A stretch of 64,000 nucleotides of DNA, from positions 1 to 64,000 of the forward strand of contig NW_006768785.1 in assembly GCF_000204055.1 (NCBI RefSeq), in the 5' to 3' direction. The notes beneath the pieces are model-generated. The model had not been told where the DNA came from. It made no database searches and worked only from the letters and a program-made list of their open reading frames with translations. Each line of letters starts with the position of its first letter. The stretch's first letter is position 1. This DNA is from Melampsora larici-populina 98AG31 (Eukaryota > Basidiomycota > Pucciniomycetes > Pucciniales > Melampsoraceae). Positions 12,648 through 23,829 of this stretch are shown in pieces. The position numbers and the translations under genes were made by a program.

Positions 12648-12748
12648 GAGTGATAGACCATTTTACGACAAATCATACTCCCAATCATTTTTCCCTGCCC
12701 ACTTGGGGAACCCGAATAATGTCTGCAGTGCATGTGAAATCAAAAGCA

Positions 12749-12751
<3 letters not shown>

Positions 12752-12786
<35 letters not shown>
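12752..12786 (+). other. Poly(A) tail of the LINE
   Basis: An unbroken run of 35 A residues directly before the second target-site copy. Confidence 0.9.
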
Positions 12787-12789
<3 letters not shown>

Positions 12790-12798
12790 TGGAGAGAG

Positions 12799-13930
12799 TT
12801 TTAAGGCCGGAGCGGCGAGCCGCAATAGTTCTGTGAAAGGAGTGTCACCGGTACTTCGTGAGGCCGCTTCACCAAGATGGTACGCCCCTCCCATCTTGGA
12901 AAGGCTGCTCAAGAAAAAGTTATTGGCTTTGAAAAATTCCAATGGTGATCAAGTTTCGTGAAGAAAATTTGGTTGTTGTGGAATCAAAACACAATCGTGG
13001 TCCACGAGAGAGTGGTGGCCCCCCAGGATGAGAGAAGGCGTTGCTAGATTTCCAGCATTCCAATTGATTCGATTGCGGACATTAGGCATTGGGCGAGGTT
13101 TCTGAAAATTTTCGTTTTTTGGTTGCGGGAACCAATTCAAAGGTAGTTCAGTTTTCTTGGAATGCTTGAGTAGGGATGGCTGGCACAATATCAAAGCCAC
13201 CCAAAGCACAGCAAAAAAATATTTCTTGTTTTGCTTTACAAAAATTTTCTGAAATTTCATCGGGCGTAGAGCATCCTTGCTTGACCTGTAAAAGCCACAA
13301 GCCCTAATCGCGCCACAAAAGACACCTTTCAGACATTTCACACATACCTTGCCTGGGGCCCCCCGTTCTGAATCTACCCGGGTATCCCCCAGCAGCCGTG
13401 ATCTATCATCCGATGACTTTTTCTTCTAACGTGGCAGTCAAAATTGGAACATTTTATTGACTCAAAACTAGACAGACTTGTCCAATTTCAAGCTGAAATT
13501 GAAATCAAAAGATTCAAATCTTGATCCTCTGGATTGGTCACAAACTGCTGGAGTTGACGAGCAAAAACCTCGAAGACAAGAGTCAAGCGGTCATCGGACC
13601 GAGGCAAATGAACATCTGACCCTAAAAGATAGCCGGGCAAAGCGACAGGGCTTTTTACCTGTGAAACTCACTCGCTTCTGCAATCTTCGGATTGCTTCGT
13701 GGGGCGCATCGCTGGTCGGTCAAAAAAATAGAAAAAAGAGCGAAAATTTCGCCCAATGCCTATTGGCTCATAGCGACCTGATAGAAGATCAGAACACCAC
13801 AAAAAAAACCCTATCATGCGCCCTCATGCGCCCCAGCTCCAGAATTTATAAGTCGAGTTGGTTCAATCTGCCATGGTGTCTGTCTCCTCAAAGCTCCATT
13901 TTGTGAAATCCTAGACTCCGCTTGATAAAA
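12799..13930. other. Flank right of the LINE, upstream of the secreted-protein gene
   Basis: The first 160 bp hold the continuation of a frame open to the left of the LINE, stopping at about 12961. Beyond that I see no gene. Bases after about 13700 are the likely promoter and 5' leader of the next gene (TATAAG at about 13847). Confidence 0.4.
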
Positions 13931-14802
13931 ATGTTGAATCAAAGTTTAAGTACTTCCCTTGCTCTATTGTTAGTCCTTCAAGGGTTTGCTTCGTTCCTCA
14001 ATGCCGAAAAATCCGAAGGCCCAAACAACTCACCTCCCCCCATAGTGGGTGTAAGTCAACAAGATTGCGCTCAAACTTGGGCAAATCTAGCCATTCGAAC
14101 CAAATTTTGGTCTATGACTTACCCTGAAAGATACTGTAAGACCATGTATCTGTTTGAATTACAACTGTCAAACTCTCACTAATAGTTGGACTTACTTTTT
14201 TTGCTTTGAATAGACTGTCGCAATGCTGGGAATACGGCATACGTGTGTGGAAACTGCTGGATAAAGCAGCAACAGAAACCCGCTAACCCTGCACCACTTA
14301 CGTTGGGTGAGTGGTTTTTGAAATCATAGCTATTTTAAACTGTGGGACTTAGTTGGATACGCTTGATTCCTTCTTTTATCAGGGCCGGAGGCCTCATCCT
14401 GCTCCATTCTCCGCTCATCTGATCGTAAGGCAATATGGATTCCCAAAGCTCCGTGTTTAGCTTACCATCTTGAAGAGTCATCAGGTCGTATGAGTTGAGT
14501 CATTGGACTTCATGAAAAAATCTTGAGAGGCATACTGAAGCAAATAATCCACAGGTTGCCTTAGTCAAGCATTCTCAGTCCTTCAATGTCACGCAGGTCG
14601 CCCGGACCCCTCTTATATTGGTACTGGTCAGTCTAATAGTTGCCAATTTCTTAGTTGTATTGTACACGATCAAGCTTGTGTTACTGATCATGTTCTTTTT
14701 TTCCAATTGATGAATATTGTAGTCTGTGACCAATGCACGCCGTATCAAGCCAAATCCGGGGACCGCGGTACTATCTTTGAGGATGGATCCGACTTTCCAT
14801 GA
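13931..14802 (+). CDS. Secreted cysteine-rich protein (candidate effector)
   Basis: Exons 13931-14135, 14214-14306, 14383-14484 and 14555-14802 join in phase to 215 residues. Residues 1-25 form a clear signal peptide (MLNQSLSTSLALLLVLQG, then FASFLNA). The mature part holds about 14 cysteines in spaced pairs (YVCGNCW, FLSCIVHDQAC, VVCDQC), consistent with a disulphide-rich extracellular protein. I recognise no enzyme motif. It lies directly upstream of a secreted catalase. Its last codons and 3' flank (about 14750-14840) recur in degraded form at about 18375-18480, so the gene was once duplicated along with the catalase block. Calling it an effector is inference from secretion, size and cysteine content in a probable plant pathogen. 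Confidence 0.78.
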
Positions 14803-15255
14803 TTGAGATGACTTTATCAGCTCAATAGTTTTCTTCACTGCTCCAATATTGTGGACCACATCATCACCCTAAACTTTTCGTCCCTCTCCTCTCCGCCTCA
14901 AAAACATTGTTTCGAAACGTGCTATCCGAATCCCGATGCGGTCTTTTCTCTGTTGTCTGCCTTGTTGTATTTTGATATGTACTCTGCTCACAATTGAAGG
15001 ATGATGCCATGAGGTCGACGATAGGAAAGAAAAACCAATTTGTCATGAAAATTGCAAGTTGCAAAACTTATGAATGAGGTCAGACCAATGCCCTTTCCTG
15101 GTCAATGTCGTGTTCCTGACCTGATATCCCTTCACGCGATGCGATCGTTACGTCGTTTACTGTTCATCTTTAAAACAAAGTCCTGAACACATAAGATTGT
15201 AGTTTCTTCAGGGTGCCAATTGCAATTTTATTTATCCAGTTTCACCATCATCATC
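14803..15255. promoter_or_regulatory. Upstream region of catalase A
   Basis: About 150 bp before the ATG align with the same region of catalase B (for example TGTGTTCCTGACGTGACATCC at B, GTGTTCCTGACCTGATATCC at A, and AAACAAAGTCCTG in both), so the promoter was duplicated with the gene. Confidence 0.6.
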
Positions 15256-18200
15256 ATGAAGAATCACATCAGCTATGTACTCCCGCTTGCTGTTTACGTC
15301 GGTCGTACGATCTCCTACGCGTCTTTTTCATCGCGCGGGGACAGCCAGGCCTATAACCATGCACTCAACGCACAAATGGACAACTCCATGCCCTCTATGA
15401 ATGTCATGCCGGCTAGCTCGGGAGGTGCGACCCATGGACTTTGTTTTACTTATGATGTAGAGACCTGATTCTCTGCCCTTCTGTCCTTCGAATTAGTCCG
15501 ACTTGACCCACAGGCTGTAGCTGCTCAGTATCGATTCGATCGTGAACATACTCCTCCGCGAGCAGTTCACGCCGCCGGTGGTACGTCATCTATGAGCGGT
15601 TCAGCATAGTAAAAGCCGAGTTACCCCCTGAATTATCTTGAATCTTAGTCGGCGCGCATGGTACTTTCACTGTCACCACGGACTTTGCAAGCCAATATAC
15701 AATGATGGACGTACTCAACGGAAGTAAGTGATTTTTTTTTGAATTGAGCTGGGAAGTCATTTAACTTATCTGACTTTTGTTATGGATTTCTTTCATCATT
15801 CCGGAATGAAGTTGGCACACAGACACCCATCACGGTGAGGTTGTCAAACGCCTTAGGTATTTTTGTTACACTTTCATCTCACTTTCAACATATCTTGATA
15901 TTTATTCATCCTATACATCTTTGTGGAAATTCACATCGAAATATAGGCGATAAAGGCAGCTTTGACACAGCTAGAAACGTTCGAGGATTTGCTATCAAGT
16001 GAAGAAAATTTTCCATTCGATCATTCACCTTATATTCAAATGAACTTATTGCATTCCGAACTTATTTCTTTTTCTGAGCCACCAGGTTTCGAACGAATCA
16101 AGGAATATGGGATCTTCTCAGTAAGTGTTGCTTTTGATAGTTTCCCCTGGGGCATCGATCTTTGAACTGATCGCGTTTTCTTCACTTCTGGTTTGTAACT
16201 TGAAGTGAATAACACTCCAGTATTTTTCCGTCAGTCGACTCAAGAGGCTGACTATTGAAAGCCATGAATATCATAAATCTGCTAATCTCATTTGATAAGT
16301 TATTGATGACTCGACGTTTCAAATTCTTGTAGTTCGACAACCTGCAAAATTTCCGATTTTGATTCACAGTCAAAGTCGGAGCCTTATTACTAATCTCCCT
16401 GATGCGGAACAGGCTTTGTAAGACAGATTTCTTCTTTGGACTATTATCTCTGGAGTTTCAAGGTCGTCAATTTTCCTAAATAGCTTTGTACCATTTCAAC
16501 ATGTCCTAAAGTGAGTATCTGGCCGATAATCCAGAGGCCCTCAACCAATTTCTGAGAACTCTTTCCGATGCTGGGCTAGCAAAAGGTGACCTTATTATCT
16601 TTTCTCATCTCGATCAATATGAATCTGACCAGAGATATGTATTCGATGTCACTAGGTTGGCTTCAGACAGAAGCCTTCACAGGCCATGCTTATAAATGGA
16701 TCAAGGCAGATGGTAAGTTACGGTGACGAGTATCATAGATGTCGGAGCAGCCATGATCACAGCTCGTACAATGCAAATAATTGAATTCACCTACTCATGA
16801 TTTAGGCTCGTGGGTATATGTCAAGCTTTGGTGTCGAAGCAATCAAGGATTGTCTAATTTCACACTCGGAGAGCAAGCAGATGTAGGAGACCCCGACTTT
16901 GGAGCACGAGTAAGCGGATGAATTTCTTCCATATGATCTCTTGACGGCAACATCTTTCGTACTTCAGGACAGTCAAAGTCGTTTTACCTTTCACAAGATA
17001 ATCCAGCTGAACATTTGCTCTTCTTCATATGATTTCAGGCATTATATACATCAATCAATTCAGGAAAACTTCCAAGTTGGACAGTATTTGCTCAAGTTTT
17101 AACTCCTGCACAAGCTTCAAATTTTCGCTACAATGTACTTGACGTCACAAGTTCAGTTCTCGCTTCTTTAAACATGATCATCTCAAAGAGATTCTAAAAA
17201 CGAAGATTGTGCGTCTTCTTTTTATTAGAAGAGTGGCCTTTTTCGCTTGTTGAACCTCATGAGATTGGAAGATTTGAATTGAATAAAGTGAGCAATCATC
17301 AAGAATGTTTTATAAACTTCTTATATCGTGTCTCACACATTACTATCTTGAATAATTTTTATAGAACCCATCCAACTATTTTACAGAGGTAAATTAGCTT
17401 TTCCCTACCACTAATTAATCTAGTTTCTATTTTTAAAGAATAAATGTGGTTAATTTCTAGGTAGAACAATTGGCATTTTCACCCGGTAATGTAGTTAGAG
17501 GTTGGGCTCCTAGCGATGACCCAGTTCTACAAATGAGAGTTCTTGCCTATCCGGATGCGCAGGTAAGAGGCCATTATCAGACATCAATATGTTCAAATTA
17601 TCATATATCGTTGTACTCAATTCTCTTCTCATCATCGCGATTATTGAAAACTCTTTAGCGATACCGTCTTGGTCCTAATTATCAACAAATTCCTGTTAAT
17701 TGTCCGATGAGATGTCCAGGTTTGTGACTTTGTTCTTTCTCTTTCTCTATCATGTTTGTTCCTCCTTTTCTTTGTCTTATACTTTGTTTTGAATCTGAAC
17801 AGCACAAAGATACCAAAATTATCCTGATTGCTCATCGTGGCAAAGTAGTCTTTCCGATGGGCAAATTCCTCCAACAAGAACTGTTCCTACCAAACCCGAT
17901 CAAGTGAGTTTGAAGATTGTCAAATTTTCCCAAAGAAGACCCAGAGATCAATGTGAAACTGAATCTTTTTTTTTCTTAGTTACCCGATATTGATTATGAG
18001 CAACCTAGATATTTTTACGGAAATTTGACCTCTGATCAAAAATCTGAATTAATCAAGTTGAGTCTAGATCTGATTTTTTTAATATTATGTTCAACTTGAA
18101 TGACTGATTTCACATCATCTTGAATCAAAAACAAATTGCAAAACCTCAAGTACCTTTGTGGGAGGTCTTTCGGAAGTACAAGATCTTAATATCCGATCTC

Positions 18201-18265
18201 GTGTTCTTGATGTTATAAGTTATGCTAGTCCTGAGCTCTCTTCCAGGATCTCAGCTGCATTATGA
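15256..18265 (+). CDS. Secreted heme catalase, copy A
   Basis: It breaks hydrogen peroxide into water and oxygen. Nineteen short exons join in phase to 484 residues: 15256-15424, 15497-15580, 15649-15723, 15812-15856, 15947-15998, 16086-16120, 16206-16229, 16333-16417, 16512-16585, 16656-16712, 16806-16909, 17039-17150, 17229-17287, 17365-17388, 17461-17562, 17659-17719, 17803-17903, 17980-18056 and 18151-18265. Catalytic landmarks are kept: distal His in RAVHAAG, Asn in NNTPVFF, and heme-ligand Tyr with its Arg in MRVLAYPDAQRYRLGPNY. YQQIPVN and NPSNYFTEVEQLAFSPGN are further family blocks. Residues 1-22 resemble a signal peptide (ISYVLPLAVYVG core), unusual for catalases and suggesting secretion, perhaps against host peroxide. 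Compared with copy B it has about 32 extra residues after the signal, because exon 1 continues to a later GTGCGACC donor. Confidence 0.93.
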
Positions 18266-18374
18266 GTGGCTTTTCAATTTTCATTTCAAGATATATCTAT
18301 CTTACTTTGTTTTCTTGGTATAAGTTTCTCTAGAAGACGTATGCACGCTCAGAAAGTAAATTAATGTGAATGGA

Positions 18375-18480
18375 TACCGAATCCGGGGCCGGCGGTAGCG
18401 TCTTTCAGGATGGATCTGGTTTTCCGTGATTGAGATGACTGACTCGATCAGCCCAGTAGTTCTCTTCGCTCGTTCAGTTT
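18375..18480 (+). pseudogene. Remnant of the 3' end of the secreted cysteine-rich gene
   Basis: This stretch aligns with 14750-14840. The ending of the protein (F-x-D-G-S-x-F-P, stop) is preserved, as is the following non-coding AGTGATTGAGATGACT-like sequence (GATTGAGATGACT in both). No upstream exons of that gene are seen here, so it is a leftover of a duplication. Confidence 0.65.
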
Positions 18481-20080
18481 TGTAAACCAAATGCTTTGTT
18501 GCTGCAAACTACCAATCTTGCATCACCACCTAGACACCAGTTCCTTATGGCTAATTCCTTTCATATAAAGCAAAAGGTGCCATCTGGGGCATTTCTCTTC
18601 TCTTTTTTGTTTTGACAGGTAACTTCCTCACAATAAATAAAGTGTATGGCAGAATCTATAATGAAGTTGACCTGGTCATTCCCCACCATGTTTTTACTGA
18701 ATTTCCGCTAGCGGTCTCAGACAGACAACATGATTTGATAGGGGATTGTACAGCCGTTTCAAGAAAGGTTGACAACTTTTTGCTGGAGAAAGTTGTCTCC
18801 GCAGCGGCTGAAACCAAAGACAAAACTTGATTACAGGTTTATTATTTCCTGTATTCTTCCAATTAGCGGAGAGACAAAATAGACAAAATCAAGTGAGGGA
18901 CAAAACCCGGGTTTTGCACATTGGCGAGATTTTCAAAAAAAATCAATCTTTGTTGGAACAGCTGTAGATTCTTTTGGAAATAAAGACACAAACCCTTGTT
19001 CAAAAGTAACAAGTGCTGTGAGCAGGAGCATATCTGTCAGCCCTGAGCCCTGAAGAGCCTATTAGTAGTTGTGTTTTGATGAAGGAATCCATTCCCAAAG
19101 TCTCTTTGCTTTACCATCTCACTCAGTGTTCTTTTATTTACTAAGAACATTTGTGATTTTCTAAAGGTACTCTTTGCTTTATCATCACACTTGGTGTTCT
19201 TGCATTTACTAAGAACATTTGTGATCTTATAAAGCTTATATGCTTATAAAGTTGAGACAAGAATCGCACACCAACTACAAGTTGACTCTTGACCTGTAAA
19301 TACATAAACCCCCCTTCTTCCCTCAATTCATCCCCCATATTTTACTACAATTACAACACAGAACCACATTTTAATTGACTCCTACTGAGAGGATCTTCAA
19401 GTACATGGTTAGTTGTGTAGCGTGTTAATGACCAATCTTGATCATTATGGGTTCCATTGCTGAACACCCAAGGTACATACCAATTTCTAAGAGCCCAGGG
19501 CATTCATTTTCTCTTGAAATACACCTTGAAGTAGCAAAGCTTCCTCCTTCTTAAGGAGTCTAAACTAGTCTTTAGGATCTTTGCTTTACCAAAGAGTAAA
19601 GCCTGCCCCTTGCAGTCTGACAAGGTTAGAGTGTACTACAGTTGTCTCTCTGTAAAGGCATACAAAAGGCAGAGCAATTTTGTATGCCCTATGTGATTCC
19701 TGCCCTTATGTGCTCTCTACATGGGCCTGACACCTTTTTTGGCGGCAAAATAAACTATGCCCTAACAGAATTATGCCCATATGGGTGTATGCCCTTACAG
19801 GGAGTTGACTTTAGCTCTTTACTGGCCCTAGTCTTCTTTTCTCTTCCTCAAATCCACTTCCTAGAGGTCAACTAGCTGTGGTCATCACTTGGGTGCACCA
19901 CTTGAAGACCATGCTTTGCCTTTCCTACTCTATTCTCAGTATAGAGTACACCTGACAGACACATACTCCTCACAATTTCATTACACATTAAGATTCCATT
20001 ACACTAGGAAGAATCAAATGTTGAGTGCAATCTAAGATTTCCTGTCTTTTGGTGGTGTGACATATTCAACAGCACCAATT
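18481..20080. other. Gene-poor stretch with a short tandem duplication
   Basis: No gene is supported. 19102-19162 and 19170-19231 are imperfect tandem copies of about 62 bp (CTCTTTGCTTTA ... ACTAAGAACATTTGTGAT). Confidence 0.5.
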
Positions 20081-23000
20081 ACTATTGTGTCTGCTTCTCC
20101 AAGGCATGTTGAAGTAATCTTTTTGATAAAGTCTCTTTGATTTTCCCAAAAGTATATCCTGAAATTCCCTCTTCACCACACACACCCTTCTCCTCCCTGT
20201 CTGCTGTGTTTGAATCTGCTGCCTTGGATGGCTCTTCCTCATCATCTTCTAGATGCAACAAGTCCAAAGATTCCTTACTCTTTGATGCTGGCTTTGGCAT
20301 CAAAGTAGCTGTTGTTGTGCTTTTCACAATATTGATCAGTTGAGCATTCACTGGGGCAACTGAGTTTGAGCAACGCCAGGACCTCAACATAATCAGCCAA
20401 GTCATTTAGCTCATGTTTGTGAGCATTTGAAGTTGGAAAATTATTGGAAGCAGCTGCAAACATGTCAAACTTGTCAACTACAGTAGGGGCGGTAGGCTCT
20501 TGAGTTTGAGAAGTACAGTCCCCTCCAAGTGGTTTATGTAATCATTCAAGTTCTGCAGCGGCGGGGCTGGGGCCTGTTGCAAACCCAATGATTACAAATA
20601 CATGTAGGTTGCAAAAAATCATTTGGATTCCATTTTGAAAGTCATTCTTTGAATACTTCCTGGATGGCATCTAGAGCTGAGTAGCTTGCGTCCGGATAGA
20701 AGTCTTGAATGAATTTCATGTGTCATCGTGGATTGAGGACGGTTGCAATTATATTGATTTTGGTGTTGGTCGCCTCTTCCTGGTACTTCTTGAGCCAGAC
20801 CAGCATTTCATTGATAGAATTCAATATACTAGGATAAATCATGTCTTCTTTGAGGTTTTCAAGCTTTTTCTTGATGCGCAGGTATTCTGCAAGGACCTCA
20901 CATCCCAATGAAAAGTCACCTTGCATACGGAAGGTAGCATCTTCAAATACCTAGTTCAAAAACAATACATATATATGTAAATTTGTGACAATATATATGT
21001 GAAAGTAAATTGGATACTGACCTCAAGGCCATTCCTCATCACATAGGGAAAGGCCACGGTAATATTTATTTGTCTTCTGATCCATCGAAGTCATCGAGTT
21101 TAGTATCTGAGATGAGTTAATTGAGGTCAATACAAGGTGATACAATCGACACAAGCAAATCAATGAGCTCACATCCTATCCATCACATGCCCTGTGTCAA
21201 CTGTTGGCTTCACCGTGTCCGGGTAGTGTTTGCTTGTCAACGAGCGCGCACGACTTCCCTTTCTGCCTCAAAGGGAGTTGGTGTGCGCTTGTCGACTAGC
21301 AAAGCCTACACAGACACGGTGCTTTAACGTTCCATCTCACACTGTATCCAACTGTTAGCATTCGGATCCCCAGTTCTTTGGCTTTCTTTGCAAAGTGATT
21401 CCGTCTAGAGGAGCTTGAGCAAGTCATCTGGATGAGCTTATCAACCTGATTTCAATAGAAAACATTATCAAAAGGAAACATTAGAACATGAATGGCACAT
21501 GTGGAAACCAGATCAAAACGCACCTTATGCACACTACGTGCCACAATATCTGCTGATTGCATGATAGTTTCTGAAGGCTCTTCAGACAACTGTTCATTGG
21601 CAGTCAAATCAGGGACCAAAGTACCTTGGTCCTTGTCCGATTCTTCAGAATCAATTGGGTCCATGGTGTTGTTGTTGACTCAAATTGTTGGAATGGGGAC
21701 AACCAAACCAGGCTTTGTGGTTGGTTTGGTATGTCCTGCACTTATATCAAGGGTTTTGAGGCCATGACTTACCATCAGAGCCAGCTTATGACAGAAACAT
21801 TTGATGTGGCTTTTCTCAGCTGACCAGTGTACTGGTGATTCACATTTGGAGAATAATCAAGCCATTTCACGAGCCATGGATCCGTTAGATGAACCGGAAT
21901 CAGTTGTTTGTCAAATCATCTAAGTATTCATCCATCAGAAAATAAAACAATTGTTTGAAAGTAAAAAAACAAAGTCAAAAAGAATATATAAATCAAAAGA
22001 TTGGATCCAAACCTTCTTATGTAGCCCATGTCGGATGAGATTTTGAGCTACAGGTCAAGCAAGGAGGTCTCCACAATGATGCCAAGTGACAAGTTTTAAG
22101 GTAAGGTGAATCGTCTGGTAATTCCAGCCGTCATCAACATAATTAACCATAAAACCGATAAATGCCATGCAATTTCCCTTAGTTGTCCAATCATCATGAG
22201 CTAACAAGAACATGCTTGAGTTGCTCTGAATGCCAAATCAATTCAATGATCAATCACTGCCGAGGTAAAAGAGTAAAAAAACATCAACCTCACCTGGATG
22301 CGACTGATTACAACATTATATAATGAGTAGAAGAGATCCTTGGCGGTGGTGGCTGCCCACTTTGGAGATCAAAGCTGAGCAGCTCCATTCCCTAACTTGA
22401 AAGCCGCTGGTAATGTCAGGTCCTGAATGTGAATCCAAGGTAGTGCGTGACAAAGGATCCATACGACTATTACAACATTTAACAACTCCACGCTGAACGT
22501 TGATTGAGATAAGAATGATTTGATTGAATTACCAGGGTTGATGGTAACTTCAACAGGTGTGTTGAGTTCTTGCCAGGTGGGTGCTAGGTCGAGCTTGGCT
22601 TGGATAGCTTTTGCTCGGCCAGGGCAAGGTCTTCTCTTCTTATATCCGTCTTGATGTCCGTATAAATTTGAGTTCCCATCTTCACCTTGAGTGAAACTAC
22701 CCGGACACCACTTACATTGGAACCTTCTTTTGATTCCAGTAGCCTAGACAGACGGATATTAACGTTGAAAAAACATTAACAATAAGTAAAGAAACATTCA
22801 AATATGACAATCAAAGTATCAAGATAGATAATAAAGGGCAAAATTTTGCTTACCTCTTTGCCTGGTACATGATCTGGTGCCTTATAGTATGTCAGGAGGA
22901 TTTTGACTTCATTGGATGTTGCTTTTTGAAAACCACTGGAGGTGCCTTTGTTGTTGGTGACTTGATCAACATCAAGGTCGGTGGGATGATCTAAGTTCTG

Positions 23001-23422
23001 GACCAGAGGCAGAGAATGATATCAGTTAGGAATTGATTTTAAAAGATAGGTATGAAAGTGGTATAGACGCTTTGACCGCAGGAGCTTGGGTCTTCTTGTT
23101 CTGTGTTGGAACTAAGCTTGTCTTCTTCCTTTTTTTGATTAATTTGTTTTGATTGAGTTGGTGAGGGTGTGGTTATTGCAGAAGGAGTTGGGATGTCTTC
23201 AACTTGGTCATCTTCCACTTCAAAGGTGGGATCGTCGAGGTTGGAGCTGTCATTGTCATCGTCAGAGTGAATGACAGTGATTGTGTCTTCTGGCCAAAGT
23301 AAAGCAGTCCGCAAGCTGCCTGATGTCAATACAAAGCTGGCATCTTTTTGGCGTGGGCTGGCACAAGTGGAATGACAAGAGTCAGCAGGAGGAAGTAGTG
23401 AAGAGGAGCTCATATTGAACAA
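20080..23422 (-). pseudogene. Degenerate hAT transposon, copy 2
   Basis: Fragments appear in transposase order on the minus strand. An acidic N-terminus begins at about 23412. A zinc-finger block follows at about 22535-22740 (FQCKWCPGSFTQ ... CPGRAKAIQ). The core lies at about 22020-22215 (AHDDWTTKGNCMAFIGFMV, then NYQTIHLTLKLVTWHH). A segment around 21340-21430 has the family-type RWN (YSVRWNV), and a late fragment at 20723-20926 ends ATVLNPR. Several in-frame stops break the frame (for example after CGDLLA), and a hairpin element sits inside the RWN region. The protein cannot be made whole as it stands. Terminal repeats were not located. Confidence 0.72.
21211..21321. mobile_element. Hairpin (foldback) element nested in hAT copy 2
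   Basis: A 111-bp sequence with two arms of about 52 bp (CACCGTGTC...CTTCCCTTT against its near-complement) around a 7-bp loop. CTT flanks both sides (21208-21210 and 21322-21324), a 3-bp duplication. It separates the RWN codons from the downstream hAT sequence. Confidence 0.8.
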
Positions 23423-23829
23423 TTGAGTAAGATAATAGCAACATGAGAAAAAGGAAAGTGATTCAAAAAAGAAAGGAATGGGATAAAGAGAGAAATAAAA
23501 AAGTACTAACTAAAGGTTGCCATCAATCCAAGTGCCTCCTTGGACGAATGCAGGGTGAAGATAGATGAAAAGAGACATGGAGTAACCTGCATTGAGAAGA
23601 TTGAGGGATGGATTGGTCATAGTGTCAGTAATGTACAAGGTGGTGTATGTGAGGGGGAAAACCCCGTTATCTACCGTAGTGACTACGGGTTTTGTTGCGG
23701 GCACTCCGACGGAATTGGCCGGTTTTTGTTATTAGGACCGTAACCGGTTTCCTCTACCCTGCATTACAATACGGAGGTACTGTAGTGTCCAAAGGCCTGT
23801 CGCAGTACGGTATGGTCCGTTACCGTTGA
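23038..23829. other. Boundary zone between the two hAT elements
   Basis: Bases 23430-23830 hold no gene. A near-perfect palindrome (CCGTAGTGACTACGG, 23666-23680 region) and repeated CCGTAAC/CCGTTAC motifs suggest transposon end sequence, but I could not pair it with a partner end. Confidence 0.3.

Larger units (their letters stand above)
6484..12785 (+). mobile_element. Full-length non-LTR retrotransposon (Tad-like LINE)
   Basis: The element starts with GGGAATTC right after the 13-bp duplication and ends in 35 A residues (12752-12786, the last A shared with the duplication). Order: 5' leader of about 150 bp, ORF1 with CCHC knuckles, ORF2 with endonuclease, reverse transcriptase and RNase H, and a long 3' region of about 860 bp. 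Both ORFs are uninterrupted. An intact structure, a long uninterrupted A tail and a perfect duplication point to a recent insertion. The domain order (AP-type endonuclease, RT, RNase H, C-terminal Cys/His motif) suits the I/Tad group common in fungi. Confidence 0.95.

Noticed and set aside
12949..13341. 130-codon minus-strand open frame right of the LINE
   Set aside because: Composition and residues look random, with no family pattern and no flanking exons.
13478..13906. 142-codon plus-strand open frame before the secreted-protein gene
   Set aside because: Lies in the promoter and leader of the next gene; no domain, and low-complexity composition.
15959..16165. Separate ORF inside catalase A
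   Set aside because: It is intron read-through; the AA|GTGAAG donor and GTTTCGAACG acceptor restore the catalase sequence.
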